A stretch of 64,000 bases of DNA, taken from the NCBI GenBank assembly GCA_015207585.1, contig JADEWQ010000007.1, positions 1-64,000 on the forward strand, in the 5' to 3' direction. Shown here piece by piece: positions 28,030 to 36,883 of the stretch; the stretch's first letter is position 1, and each line of letters begins with the position of its first letter. The notes under the pieces were generated by a model that worked only from the letters and a program-made list of their open reading frames with translations, was not told where the DNA came from and ran no database searches. This stretch comes from Pleurocapsales cyanobacterium LEGE 06147. GTDB taxonomy: Bacteria; Cyanobacteriota; Cyanobacteriia; Cyanobacteriales; Xenococcaceae. Position numbers and translations under genes: made by a program.

Positions 28030-29781
28030 TTAATGGACCTCAAAGAAGCGATCACCTCGGTGCAGTTTTTCTGCCATTTGATAAGTTTGTCCTTGAGACC
28101 GCTTAGTAGGAGCATGAGCGGCTAAATACCTTGCTGCAGCCACAAGAACGTGAATTCCTGCTTTGCTCTGACGCAGTTGCTCGTACTGACAGAAAGCTGC
28201 TTCCATTGCCTGAATGGTGTGGAAATCGCGGTCTTCCCGCAACAGCAATTTTCCTAACATTGCTAGCAATCGGTCGGAATTACCTCCACTGTACAGGTAA
28301 CGAGCGACTAACTTACCCGCCTCATTAACCTGTTGTTGTCGATCTAGCAATGCTGGCAGTTGTTCCAGTAACTCTTCTGGTTCGGCAACTGCCGATTCTG
28401 GTTCTGGTAGGCGAGCGGGTGGGACATTCAAAAAGCGGTTGAGATAAACGGTCATCGCTGCATCGAAAACGCCTCGCAACAGAAGTAGTGAAGGTACTCG
28501 TCGCAATCCTTGTTGTACGGCATTGGCGAAAGTAAAAGAATGATGTGCCGTATCCCAATCCCAAAAGTCATTATTGGTAGAAAATTGGGCAATTCGCAAG
28601 GCGGCAGCATAAGTTACAGTTCCGGCTAATTCTGCTGCGGTAGCACCATCTCTTAGTGCCGCTAGAAGAAAGTTGGCGATCGCCTGGGGGTCTTCACCTA
28701 ACAAAACCGCTACCAGTTGCTCGCTACCTTGCCAAGTTCCCCGTTGGGAAACTCCAGTAGCAACGGCTTCATCTAACTGTTGGAAAGCTCTTTCTAAAAT
28801 TGCTACCAAATCTATGGGATAACGCCAAGCATTCGATTCTTCCTTTCGTTCGGCTTCGGCATAACCTCTAACTAGGCTAGTTAAAACCAAGGAGGCATTC
28901 TGCCATCCCGTTGCATCTAGAGCTTCCAAGGCTTTATTAGTAAAGTCAAGAGTGTGTCCGCCATCGAGATAGCGATGGTCGGTAGCAGCAGCAAACAACA
29001 TTTGGGCTATTTGCTTCTCATTTGCTCCCATTTCAATAGCCGAAACTAAACAGCGTTCTGCGCCTTCAGCATCGCGAACTTCAATAAATTGGCGAAACCA
29101 GTTTTCTAGTAGAGATAATTTAGTTTCTGTTGGCTCTGAGGAAGGTAACGGCTTTTGCACGAATCGAGGGGGTTTACCCGCACACTCGGAAGCTACCGCC
29201 GCCAGTCCGTGATAGAGGGCACGAGGTCGGTCTTTTTCGTCGAGATAAGGCAAAAGATTCATCATGCAAACGTGCATGGTCAAACCTGCGCCCCAGCCGC
29301 GATCGCGATAGCGCACGCCGAAATCTAACCCCATCTTAAAGGGTTCGGTCGCGTCTGTTCCTTCAGCCAACAAAGCCAGGACGGATTTGGCAATTACGAG
29401 AGAAATACTTTGTTCTAAGCCATCAATTAATCTTTGCCTAGCATAAGTTTGATTGTCGAGATGGGAAGATAGATCGACCCACACTTCTTCCGACCTAATT
29501 TGTACTGGAAAAGAGCGTACGTCATCTGCCCAAGGATCGAAGGTGCCGCCACTAGCCAGATCGAAGCGGGCATGATGCCAATGACAGGTCAAAATACAGT
29601 TGGAGACAGAGCCTTGGTGTAAGGGAAAGCCCATGTGAGGACAGCGATTGTCGATCGCGTAAATTTGGTCATTATGGTCAAACAAAGCAATAGTTTGTCC
29701 TTCGGCTTGAACCACCAGGTATCCTTTAGCTTCGACATCGCTTTTTTGGGCTACTCGCACGTAGCGTTGATTTCGGTTCAT
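28030..29781 (-). CDS. Rieske [2Fe-2S] protein with large helical C-terminal domain
   Basis: A 583-residue soluble protein. Residues 1-105 form a Rieske-type ferredoxin domain with ligands CPH (about 48-50) and CHWHHARF (about 66-69), the latter in the non-membrane oxygenase style. Residues 110-583 are almost all helical and Ala/Leu-rich, of no fold I can name, but with His and Asp patches (HGLAAVASE, ATDHRYLDGGH) that could bind a metal or cofactor. Divergent from a SufR-like Fe-S regulator across a 90-bp gap with repeated operator-like sites, so expression likely follows iron-sulfur status. Confidence 0.88.
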   Translation of the reverse strand: MNRNQRYVRVAQKSDVEAKGYLVVQAEGQTIALFDHNDQIYAIDNRCPHMGFPLHQGSVSNCILTCHWHHARFDLASGGTFDPWADDVRSFPVQIRSEEVWVDLSSHLDNQTYARQRLIDGLEQSISLVIAKSVLALLAEGTDATEPFKMGLDFGVRYRDRGWGAGLTMHVCMMNLLPYLDEKDRPRALYHGLAAVASECAGKPPRFVQKPLPSSEPTETKLSLLENWFRQFIEVRDAEGAERCLVSAIEMGANEKQIAQMLFAAATDHRYLDGGHTLDFTNKALEALDATGWQNASLVLTSLVRGYAEAERKEESNAWRYPIDLVAILERAFQQLDEAVATGVSQRGTWQGSEQLVAVLLGEDPQAIANFLLAALRDGATAAELAGTVTYAAALRIAQFSTNNDFWDWDTAHHSFTFANAVQQGLRRVPSLLLLRGVFDAAMTVYLNRFLNVPPARLPEPESAVAEPEELLEQLPALLDRQQQVNEAGKLVARYLYSGGNSDRLLAMLGKLLLREDRDFHTIQAMEAAFCQYEQLRQSKAGIHVLVAAARYLAAHAPTKRSQGQTYQMAEKLHRGDRFFEVH

Positions 29782-29791
29782 GGTTCGGGAG

Positions 29792-29859
29792 TTTGTAAAG
29801 TTTTTTCTTTATAAAGAAAGCATAATTAAGCCCCTTGACTTTGTAAAGTTTTTTCTTTA
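29792..29859. promoter_or_regulatory. Duplicated operator-like site in the Rieske/regulator gap
   Basis: The 20-mer TTTGTAAAGTTTTTTCTTTA occurs at 29792-29811 and identically at 29840-29859 (48 bp apart, same strand). The first copy runs into a perfect 16-bp palindrome TTTCTTTATAAAGAAA at 29804-29819. The pair lies between the two divergent starts, the usual place for an autoregulator to bind. No CAAC-N6-GTTG site as described for SufR is seen. Confidence 0.7.
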
Positions 29860-29870
29860 GTTTTGTAACT

Positions 29871-30524
29871 ATGAAGGCAAACTCACTGAAAAAATCATCT
29901 CCAGTACGAACGCGACGGGCTATTATCAACCTACTCAAGCAAGAAGGACCCGCAGATGCCCTAACCTTAGCCGAACGCTTGTCGGTTTCGGGGATGGCAA
30001 TCCGTCAACATCTATATGTCCTGCAAAAAGAACATCTAGTTACCTATACTGAAGAACCGCGTCTTCAGGGACGGCCGGCTAAGCTGTGGCAGTTGACATC
30101 CGAAGCAGACCGTTTTTTTCCTGATGGCTATGCTGAGTTGACTGTGAGTTTACTAGAAAGTATGTCAGAGGCATTTGGTAATGAGGCGATCGCCAAACTG
30201 TTAGAGGTGAGAACGAGAAAACAAAAAAAGTCTTATCGGCAAGAGATACCAAAGAATCATTCTCTACAAAAGCGGCTCGAAACCCTAGCCCAATTGCGTA
30301 TCGATGAAGGATACATGGCAGAAGTAGAACGACGAAAAGATGGCTCTTGGCTATTAATTGAAAATCACTGTCCAATTTGTGCCGCAGCTAAAGCTTGTAC
30401 GGGATTGTGCGATCGCGAATTAGAATTATTTCAAAGTATCTTGGGTGAAGAAGTAAAGGTAGAACGCACCGAGCATATTATAGAAGGCGATCGCCGCTGC
30501 GTTTATCAGATTTGGCTAAAGTAA
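29871..30524 (+). CDS. SufR-like winged-helix regulator with C-terminal cysteine cluster
   Basis: A 217-residue DeoR/ArsR-type repressor. Residues 10-75 are a winged helix (LTLAERLSVSGMAIRQHL, then GRPAKLWQL). The C-terminus has CPICAAAKACTGLC, four Cys within 14 residues, followed by ELELFQ, then a later Cys in RRCVYQIW. This is like SufR and related Fe-S sensors, but the tight CxxCx6CxxxC spacing differs from SufR's widely spaced ligands, so it may be a paralogue with its own target. Divergent Rieske gene is the likely regulon member. Confidence 0.8.
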   Translation: MKANSLKKSSPVRTRRAIINLLKQEGPADALTLAERLSVSGMAIRQHLYVLQKEHLVTYTEEPRLQGRPAKLWQLTSEADRFFPDGYAELTVSLLESMSEAFGNEAIAKLLEVRTRKQKKSYRQEIPKNHSLQKRLETLAQLRIDEGYMAEVERRKDGSWLLIENHCPICAAAKACTGLCDRELELFQSILGEEVKVERTEHIIEGDRRCVYQIWLK

Positions 30525-30612
30525 GAGAAATTTTATGCTCATCTACTTTTGACTTGACATATTTAATATTTAATTGTCGAAAAAGGCTTTTCATATCTGC
30601 TGGTGAGGTGGC

Positions 30613-30741
30613 GCGGGGCGTTCAAGGTCTGCCGTACAACGGCAGACACAGCCCCTTGTGTTCCCGCAGAGCCCGTATTCGATTCACGCCCTTGAGAGGG
30701 TGCGGACGCAGGAGAATCCCTACCCGCACCCTCTCAAGGGC
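30613..30741. repeat. Nested palindromic repeat cluster
   Basis: Inner stem one: GTCTGCCGT 30627-30635 with 30639-30647, flanked by GCGGGGC before and CAGCCCC...TTCCCGC after. Stem two: an 18-bp perfect arm at 30688-30705 paired with 30724-30741 (GCCCTTGAGAGGGTGCGG). The outer framework of the first recurs at 40154-40217 with a different inner stem. Confidence 0.8.
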
Positions 30742-30840
30742 AGGTTGTTTAGATTTAAGCAGAAGAGAATCAAGAAGGTTGTCCAAAAAAATCAGGAATC
30801 AAATTGCCCATAGATAGAGAAACACGTTTCAGAATATGGG

Positions 30841-30975
30841 CTATAAACAAATTTTGAGAGAACGAATCGCACCGTCTCGGCGACCAAGTTTATTGTACAA
30901 TGCACAAAACTCTTGTTCTATAAGGATTTTATGAAGATTGTTCGTCCACAGTGTAACATCCTGCTCGCGACTCAT
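30841..30975 (-). pseudogene. Short unrecognised frame, possibly a gene remnant
   Basis: A 44-residue minus-strand frame (MSREQDVTLWTNNL, then LGRRDGAIRSLKI) that extends another 17 codons upstream without a start. Its composition looks protein-like. No family recognised and no ribosome site seen, so probably a fragment. Confidence 0.3.
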
Positions 30976-31042
30976 CCCTTCGATAAATCGGGAGACTTCT
31001 CGCAAAATCGAGTGAATTGCTCAACAAAAAGGCGATCGCTAT

Positions 31043-32236
31043 TTAAATAGCAATTGGCGCATTTTCCAATAATAGAGTGCGTAAATCTGTCTGAAACTGA
31101 GGTATCTCTTCTGGTGTGTTTGGTTTGGCTAAAAACAGTGAATTAGCCCATTTAGCTCGATACTTATTTGAGAGGGATTGTTCGGCAGTTAAAACTACTA
31201 GAGGGATAGAAGCTAATTGTGGTTGACGGCGTATTTGCTTAATTAGCTCAAATCCTGATTGTTCTGGCATATTGATATCTAAAAAGATAATTGCAGGTTG
31301 TGAACTGAGCATTTGCTCGACGGCATTCAGGGGATTCATAGAAGAATTGATTTTATATCCCCATTTTTTGACTAAATTTTCAAACTGACGCACGAGTACG
31401 GGTGAATCGTCAACAATAAAAACTTCTGGTTTATTTATGGGGTAATTACCAGAAGCGATCGCTCGTTCGTTATTGCCCGAGGAAATCTCTAGAAATACTA
31501 AGCCTTGATGAATAAAATTAGCAAATAATTTAGCAGTATCGAGTCTGTCTTTGGCTAGCTCGTAGGCAATCTGATTTAATGTTTTGCCCCTATTGGTTAA
31601 CTTTTCTAACCCTTGCTTTTGCTTAATATTCAAACTAGAGTTAGCAATTGCTTCGGGGTTTAGTCTGGGAATACTCTCCATAGAAGGAATTAAAGTTTGC
31701 AAAAAACGCCAACTCTTGCGCCTTTGCCTAGCAAGTGCAATCATCTCGTCTACCTTAAATCTGGTAATTATGGCTGGGACGACTAATTGCGGATTAGCGA
31801 TCGATTCTGCTTCTCCAGAAGATGTAAAAAGATAATTGTCGAAATCTGATAGTATTTGTAGCTGGAGAACTCGAACTAGATCTTGACGAGTAAGCAAATT
31901 CTTCTTTTCCATTTTTGCTAGCATCTTCCCTAGCCCTTCTAAATCCCTGGAATTTAATTCTTGTTCGAGAGACAGAAGTAATTGCTGAGAGCTGGATTTT
32001 CTTAAAAGTGGTAGATAGCGTCGTAAAGTTTTGAAACAAGCTGACCAAGATAGCTGCTCAGTTCCAGAAAATACAATTTGCCCTTCTACTATTGTGAGAT
32101 ATCTCAATTGTAAGTTGGTAACTCTATGGCGATCGGTCAATGTAAACTGCCAGTGTCCGGTATACTTTTCTTGAGAAATTTGGCTTAGCTTTTGCGGCAG
32201 CTCTTCTGCTCTAAAGGAGAATTTTAAAGCTGTCAT
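31043..32236 (-). CDS. PatA/PixG-like response regulator
   Basis: A 397-residue protein with the reversed cyanobacterial layout. The N-terminal 250 residues resemble the PATAN/DUF4388 domain (KFSFRAEELPQKLSQISQEKYTGH near the start), a protein-interaction domain of phototaxis and heterocyst regulators. The C-terminal receiver (about 270-390) has FIVDDSPVL, phospho-acceptor Asp at about 317 in FLDINMP, VVLTA and K in FLAKP. No output DNA-binding domain is present. No cognate kinase adjoins (nearest is 36884). Confidence 0.88.
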   Translation of the reverse strand: MTALKFSFRAEELPQKLSQISQEKYTGHWQFTLTDRHRVTNLQLRYLTIVEGQIVFSGTEQLSWSACFKTLRRYLPLLRKSSSQQLLLSLEQELNSRDLEGLGKMLAKMEKKNLLTRQDLVRVLQLQILSDFDNYLFTSSGEAESIANPQLVVPAIITRFKVDEMIALARQRRKSWRFLQTLIPSMESIPRLNPEAIANSSLNIKQKQGLEKLTNRGKTLNQIAYELAKDRLDTAKLFANFIHQGLVFLEISSGNNERAIASGNYPINKPEVFIVDDSPVLVRQFENLVKKWGYKINSSMNPLNAVEQMLSSQPAIIFLDINMPEQSGFELIKQIRRQPQLASIPLVVLTAEQSLSNKYRAKWANSLFLAKPNTPEEIPQFQTDLRTLLLENAPIAI

Positions 32237-32628
32237 CGTATTTTATAATTAACTCTAGTTATAAAGTTCCCAAAAATTTTATTTAAATAACATCTGGTTA
32301 GAGCTATAGGTTAACTGTCTTTTACAAAATGAAGAAAAGCTTTGTAGTTATTAAAAAAGGTAAAGTCGTTTCTCTGAGAGTGTAAGTAAATTAATTTTAG
32401 AAAAGCTATCAGCGCTCGATTATCAGTTGGTTAAAACTTTTTGATTTGGCGATCGCTAATTTCCCTTTAAGAAATTTATTGATAAAGTAAGTCAGCAGCT
32501 AATTGAGTAGGCACCAACATCGAGAATGTATAGGCGATCGCCCACCTGTATTTTGGTAAGCTGATATCTTGGAGGGTGCATCCCCTACTGGCGCAAGCAA
32601 GACCGCCAATGCCAATATTGTAGTTAAT

Positions 32629-32736
32629 TTATTTGCGATGGGGATGTTCGGTAGAAATTTGATAAAATTGGCGATCGCTTGTTTCAATAGCTTCAGCTAG
32701 TCCGTTATCACTACCCGCATCAATATAAGCCCACAT
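32629..32736 (-). pseudogene. Short remnant or small protein
   Basis: A 35-residue minus-strand frame starting MWAYIDAGSDNGLAEAI and ending HPHRK-stop. It looks like the C-terminal end of a gene; the frame is closed by TAA a few codons upstream of the ATG. It could be a small acidic protein. Unrecognised. Confidence 0.3.
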
Positions 32737-32781
32737 TTGCTCGTCAAGGAATTAAATCTTTAGCTTATTAGGTATATTTAC

Positions 32782-33035
32782 TTAGACTACTATTTTGCTT
32801 CCTGGGGCAAAGGTAGCAATTTTATCAACTTCTTCGCAACTATCAACAGCTAAATCATTGATTTGATGATGTAAAAATTGAAGAAAATCAGATAATTTAA
32901 TAGGATGCAAACAAACAATTTCAGAGGGAGCAATCTTCTGTTCGATTAACTATTGAGCTTCAGCTAGCGAAGCAATTTCAAATCCCGCTCCCTTATTATT
33001 TAATCTTTCAATTGATAAACTAAATTAAATAACAT
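32782..33035 (-). pseudogene. Decayed small gene with frameshift and TAG
   Basis: On the minus strand ATG 33035 opens MLFNLVYQLK, then a frameshift is needed to continue GAGFEIASLAEAQ, then TAG, then LIEQKIAPSEIVCLH through DSCEEVDKIATFAPGSKIVV and TAA 32784-32782. The pieces join into a coherent protein of about 84 residues that I do not recognise. The TAG could derive from Trp TGG. The rest of the 878-bp stretch 32237-33114 holds no intact gene. Confidence 0.45.
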
Positions 33036-33114
33036 ATTAATAACTATTAGGTTAAAGTTTGAATTACAAATTATCGATTAAAAAATGTTTTTTTGAATTT
33101 TTACTTTTTAATTT

Positions 33115-33540
33115 TTAAACGGATGAATGAAGAGTGGAAGCCAACTCATTAGCTTTGCGTGCCAGTTCGACATCCAAATTAGTAATGCCGCCAGCTTCTC
33201 GAGTCATCAGATCGATGGTGACGCAGTCGTAAACAATTGATTCTTCAGGGTGATGTCCCATTGACTCAGCTACTACTGCTAAACCCGACAGAAAGCCTAG
33301 TGCTCTCTCAAAGCAACTAAAACGAAACTGTCGATGCAGTTTTCCTTCTTGCTGACTCCATCCTCTTAATTCTTCGAGAACTGCCGTTAGCTCTTGGGGC
33401 GATAACAGCTTCGGAGCGTTAAATTGAGAGCTTAAAGATGAGAAAATAAATTCGTTTTGTTCTATCTTCTTAACTCTCTGTTGCTTTCTCCGTCTTCCCT
33501 TGGGCTTTGGCAGGCGTTTGCGTCCCCTTAGCCGTGCCAT
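33115..33540 (-). CDS. Pterin-4a-carbinolamine dehydratase-like, with basic N-terminus
   Basis: A 141-residue protein. Residues 45-135 form a PCD/DCoH domain: LTAVLEELRGWS, then ESMGHHPEESIVYDCVTIDLMTREAGGITNLD. The HHP pair is intact; the third active-site His of the canonical THDAGG is Arg here (TREAGG), seen in some family members and possibly lowering dehydratase activity. Residues 1-30 are a strongly basic tail (RGRKRLPKPKGRRRKQQR), unusual for the family and suggestive of nucleic acid or membrane contact. Stand-alone gene. Confidence 0.85.
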   Translation of the reverse strand: MARLRGRKRLPKPKGRRRKQQRVKKIEQNEFIFSSLSSQFNAPKLLSPQELTAVLEELRGWSQQEGKLHRQFRFSCFERALGFLSGLAVVAESMGHHPEESIVYDCVTIDLMTREAGGITNLDVELARKANELASTLHSSV

Positions 33541-33694
33541 TGGGAAATTCTACTCTTTTGCTCTTGTATATATATTTAATCTTAAGATTTTTATGTAGAG
33601 AAAACTACATTTTTTATTTTTTATTTAACCAAATTTTTCCCGGAAAAAATTCAACGGGCGAATTTACTAGGATGGGTTAAATAAAAAGCTTTTT

Positions 33695-33787
33695 TGAACA
33701 AGGAGACAGCAATTCTGAATTCAGTAATCAGAAGATTTTTTTATTCTGATTTCTGACTACTGACTCCTGACTTCTTCTTGAATAACT
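33695..33787. repeat. Dispersed repeat, copy A
   Basis: Begins AACAAGGAGACA and ends with a CTGACT-rich tail (CTGACTCCTGACTTCTTCTT). A related copy with the same ends and a different middle lies at 46898-46996. It sits in the 442-bp gap 33541-33982, where I see no gene. Confidence 0.65.
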
Positions 33788-33982
33788 AGTCGACGACAGG
33801 TAGGATTGCCAACAAAATCTGGGGTAAGTGGTGTAGTTTTGTCCCTCGTACCGAGCCAGGGGGCGATCGCTTGTTACAGTCCTCCTTTAGACGAATGAGG
33901 AAATTCAGTGGCAGGTTTATTTCTAGTCGAGCAAATTGCCAGAAATCTCAATTTTTTGTTAATTAACCAGAATTTTTTCTAT

Positions 33983-36259
33983 TCAATTCCTCATTATTTC
34001 GCGCATATAATTGCCCCACACAGTTGCAGCTTGCCAACTACTACCGCGAGTAGGTGAATTATTGTCATTACCCAGCCAAACTCCCGTAACTAATCGATTT
34101 TTGGGAATGTAGCCAATAAACCAAAGATCCACACTATTATCTGTCGTTCCTGTTTTGCCGACTTCTCCTTCATCTATCCTGGCAGCTCTTCCAGTACCAT
34201 CCTTGACTGCTGTACGCATCAGTCTGGTCATCTGTTTGGCAACTCTTTCAGAAACTGCTTGTCTTTGGTTGTCATTATCTTCATCAAAAGAGTAAATGAC
34301 GCGACAGGTTTGGGGATTGCTGTAGTCGGTACAATCTCCACCGTCAAGAATCCGTCTAATAGCATGGGGACGATACCAAACACCTTCATTAGCAAAGGCT
34401 GCATAGGAGCCAGTAATTTCCAGTAGATTAACTTCGCTCTGTCCCAAAACCAAGCCAGGAGCCGAAGTAAGGGGAGATTTAATACCTAAACGTTGTGCCA
34501 TGTCAATTATACTGCTCAAGCCAGCTTGTTGAGCCACTCTCAAGGCAACTGCATTTTCCGATCGCGCCAAGGCAATATCCATGTCAATTTCACCGCTGCT
34601 GCGTTCGCAACCTCGATAGATTTGTCCTTGCCAACGGACGGGATCGCAGGAATATTCTGTACCCGGGTTAATGCCTTTTTCCAAAGCTGCTGCATAGGCA
34701 AAGACTTTAAAAGTAGAGCCTGGTTGTCGCTGTGCTTGAGTAACGCGGTTAAATTGACTCTGGTCGTAGTTAACACCACCAACTAGAGCCAGGATTTCTC
34801 CAGTTCGACCGTCTAGAGTTACGATCGCTCCCTGAGAATAACCATAGTTAAAGCCATCAGTAGCCACTGCATTATTGAGAGCCAATTCGGCTTGAGCTTG
34901 TATGGCTGGATCTAAGCCAGTTTCAACTATATAGTTACCTTCTTTAGCTACCTCTATTCCCAATAAAGCTTGTAGTTCCTCAAAAACATAGCTATAAAAA
35001 TAGGGAGCAGTGGTACCGGATAAAACTTGGCGAGCTTTGGGACTTACTTCAATGCGCGATCGCCTTGCTCTAGCTGCTTCTTCTGCACCAATTTTACCCG
35101 ACTGTTCCATGCGGTTAATGACTCGGTTACGCAGTTGTACGGCAGTTTCGTAATCGCGCACGGGATTATAAAGATTGGGAGCGGGCAAAATAGCAACGAG
35201 GGTAGCTGCCTCAGACAAATCTAAATCGGCAGCAGATTTATCAAAGTAAAATTGAGCGGCATCTTCAAAACCGTAACTACCCACGCCTAGATAGATGCGA
35301 TTGAGATAGGTTTTGAGAATTTCGTCTTTGCTGTAGAGAGCTTCTATTTTCAAAGCTACCAGCATTTCCCTGAGCTTCCGTCCTGCAGTATTTTGCCTGC
35401 CTACTTGGGGGAAGAGACTGCGAGCTAACTGTTGAGTAATGGTACTGGCTCCCTGACGCAACTCGGACGAGCTGAGATTGACGAACACAGCCCTGGCAAT
35501 GCCAACGGGGTCAACTCCCAGATGCCAATAATAACGGCTATCTTCGGAAGCAATTACGGCTTTGGGCAGATAAGGAGAAAAGTCTGACAGACGCGGTAGT
35601 TCTTGATGGGTATCGCTAGCAACGGGATTTAAAGAGGTTTCACGATCGCGAGCATATACCACTATGGGTCTAGTCGACTCTCGCGGTAAGGGATAGACCG
35701 ATACTTGCGACCATTCCATTCCGATCCATAGTACTGCCAACCCCAAAAAACCACTCGTACCGTAAAGAGAATAGCGCACCAGGCGCATCCACAAAGGCGG
35801 CGGATTGTAGTAACGAATTTTTACAGCAGCAGCTAGTTCTGGGGGTCCGAGAGTAAAAGTATCGCCGTGATAGAGGGAAAAAGATTTGAAGCGGCGTTTG
35901 CCTCGATAAACTCCATTGGTTGAGTTTTCGTCTTGAAGAATAAAAGAGCGAGTATTTTTTTTGTTTCTTTTTAGAGAAAAATGAACCTGACTGACTACTG
36001 GATTACGGACACTTATGTCACATCTGGAACTGCGCCCAACACTATAGCGATCGCCCAAAAGAGGATAAACCTTCTCCTGCTCATTATTAGCATCCTGTAC
36101 TCTTAATTCTGGTACTTGCCTTCCTGGTTTAAGAGTGAGGGCATGAAAATTAACTTTTGCTTGAATAGTTTGGACTGCTTGGGTCAGAAGTTGGCTAAAT
36201 TGGGTTCGTTTAGAGTTTTTTGAGGAAGATTGGGGTTGTTTAGGTAATTTGGTAGCCAT
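33983..36259 (-). CDS. FHA domain fused to a class A penicillin-binding protein
   Basis: A 758-residue bifunctional peptidoglycan synthase with a phosphopeptide reader. Residues about 65-150 form a cytoplasmic FHA domain (YSVGRSSRCDISV, SQVHFSL, STNGVYRG). One membrane helix (about 160-180) follows. The glycosyltransferase domain has EDSRYYWHLGVDPVGI, QGASTITQQLAR and LNRIYLGVGSYG. The transpeptidase has PGSTFK (Ser about 512), SEN and GKTGTT. All catalytic motifs are intact. The FHA domain implies control by Ser/Thr kinases such as those at 5333 and 20312; this coupling is inference. Confidence 0.95.
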   Translation of the reverse strand: MATKLPKQPQSSSKNSKRTQFSQLLTQAVQTIQAKVNFHALTLKPGRQVPELRVQDANNEQEKVYPLLGDRYSVGRSSRCDISVRNPVVSQVHFSLKRNKKNTRSFILQDENSTNGVYRGKRRFKSFSLYHGDTFTLGPPELAAAVKIRYYNPPPLWMRLVRYSLYGTSGFLGLAVLWIGMEWSQVSVYPLPRESTRPIVVYARDRETSLNPVASDTHQELPRLSDFSPYLPKAVIASEDSRYYWHLGVDPVGIARAVFVNLSSSELRQGASTITQQLARSLFPQVGRQNTAGRKLREMLVALKIEALYSKDEILKTYLNRIYLGVGSYGFEDAAQFYFDKSAADLDLSEAATLVAILPAPNLYNPVRDYETAVQLRNRVINRMEQSGKIGAEEAARARRSRIEVSPKARQVLSGTTAPYFYSYVFEELQALLGIEVAKEGNYIVETGLDPAIQAQAELALNNAVATDGFNYGYSQGAIVTLDGRTGEILALVGGVNYDQSQFNRVTQAQRQPGSTFKVFAYAAALEKGINPGTEYSCDPVRWQGQIYRGCERSSGEIDMDIALARSENAVALRVAQQAGLSSIIDMAQRLGIKSPLTSAPGLVLGQSEVNLLEITGSYAAFANEGVWYRPHAIRRILDGGDCTDYSNPQTCRVIYSFDEDNDNQRQAVSERVAKQMTRLMRTAVKDGTGRAARIDEGEVGKTGTTDNSVDLWFIGYIPKNRLVTGVWLGNDNNSPTRGSSWQAATVWGNYMREIMRN

Positions 36260-36389
36260 GGTTCATTTTTCTTTAAAAGATAACCCGATTGATTTAGTTA
36301 TCAGTTACCAGTTATCAGTTAGGAAGGTTATAGGTTGCATACTGTTCCCATTTCCTGTCGATCGTTGACTATCTCGAGCGTCGATCTCC

Positions 36390-36824
36390 TTATTTACTCG
36401 CTATTTGGGCTTCTTTTTCTTCTTGGCGGACAGAACCTTGAGTTCCTAATTGAATGAGTTCGATTTTGTAACCATTGGGATCTTCCACAAAAGCAATAAC
36501 AGTAGAACCATGTTTCATCGGACCTGGTTCTCTGGTAACTTTACCGCCAAGGACTTTGATTTTTTCACAAGTCTCGTAAATATCATCAACACCGAGGGCA
36601 ATATGACCGTACCCATTACCGAGGTCGTATCGCTCGACTCCCCAATTGTAGGTTAATTCAATTACAGTATGGTCTGCTTCGTCCCCATAGCCAACAAAAG
36701 CAAGAGTAAATTTACCGCCTGGATAATCTTTCTGGCGGAGTAACTTCATTCCTAATATGTCGCAGTAAAATTTTAAAGATTCTTCTAAGTTACCGACCCT
36801 GAGCATAGTGTGTAAAATTCGCAT
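36390..36824 (-). CDS. gloA: Lactoylglutathione lyase (glyoxalase I)
   Basis: Converts the methylglyoxal-glutathione hemithioacetal to S-lactoylglutathione. The 144-residue enzyme has [20 protein letters not shown] with metal His5, Glu in VIELTYNWG, His in [10 protein letters not shown] and Glu in GYKIELIQ, the four metal ligands of Ni/Co-type GloA. Length typical. It starts 60 bp before the next upstream gene on the strand ends, so may be co-transcribed with the sensor kinase. Confidence 0.96.
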   Translation of the reverse strand: MRILHTMLRVGNLEESLKFYCDILGMKLLRQKDYPGGKFTLAFVGYGDEADHTVIELTYNWGVERYDLGNGYGHIALGVDDIYETCEKIKVLGGKVTREPGPMKHGSTVIAFVEDPNGYKIELIQLGTQGSVRQEEKEAQIASK

Positions 36825-36883
36825 GTTATAGGATTCTCCTTAATGATTTCTTTTTTTTATTATGACTGGATCTCGATTCTTAA

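Noticed and set aside
30512-30817. 101-residue + strand frame after the SufR-like gene
   Set aside because: Runs through two perfect hairpins; Arg/Ser/Cys-rich translation typical of repeat read-through.
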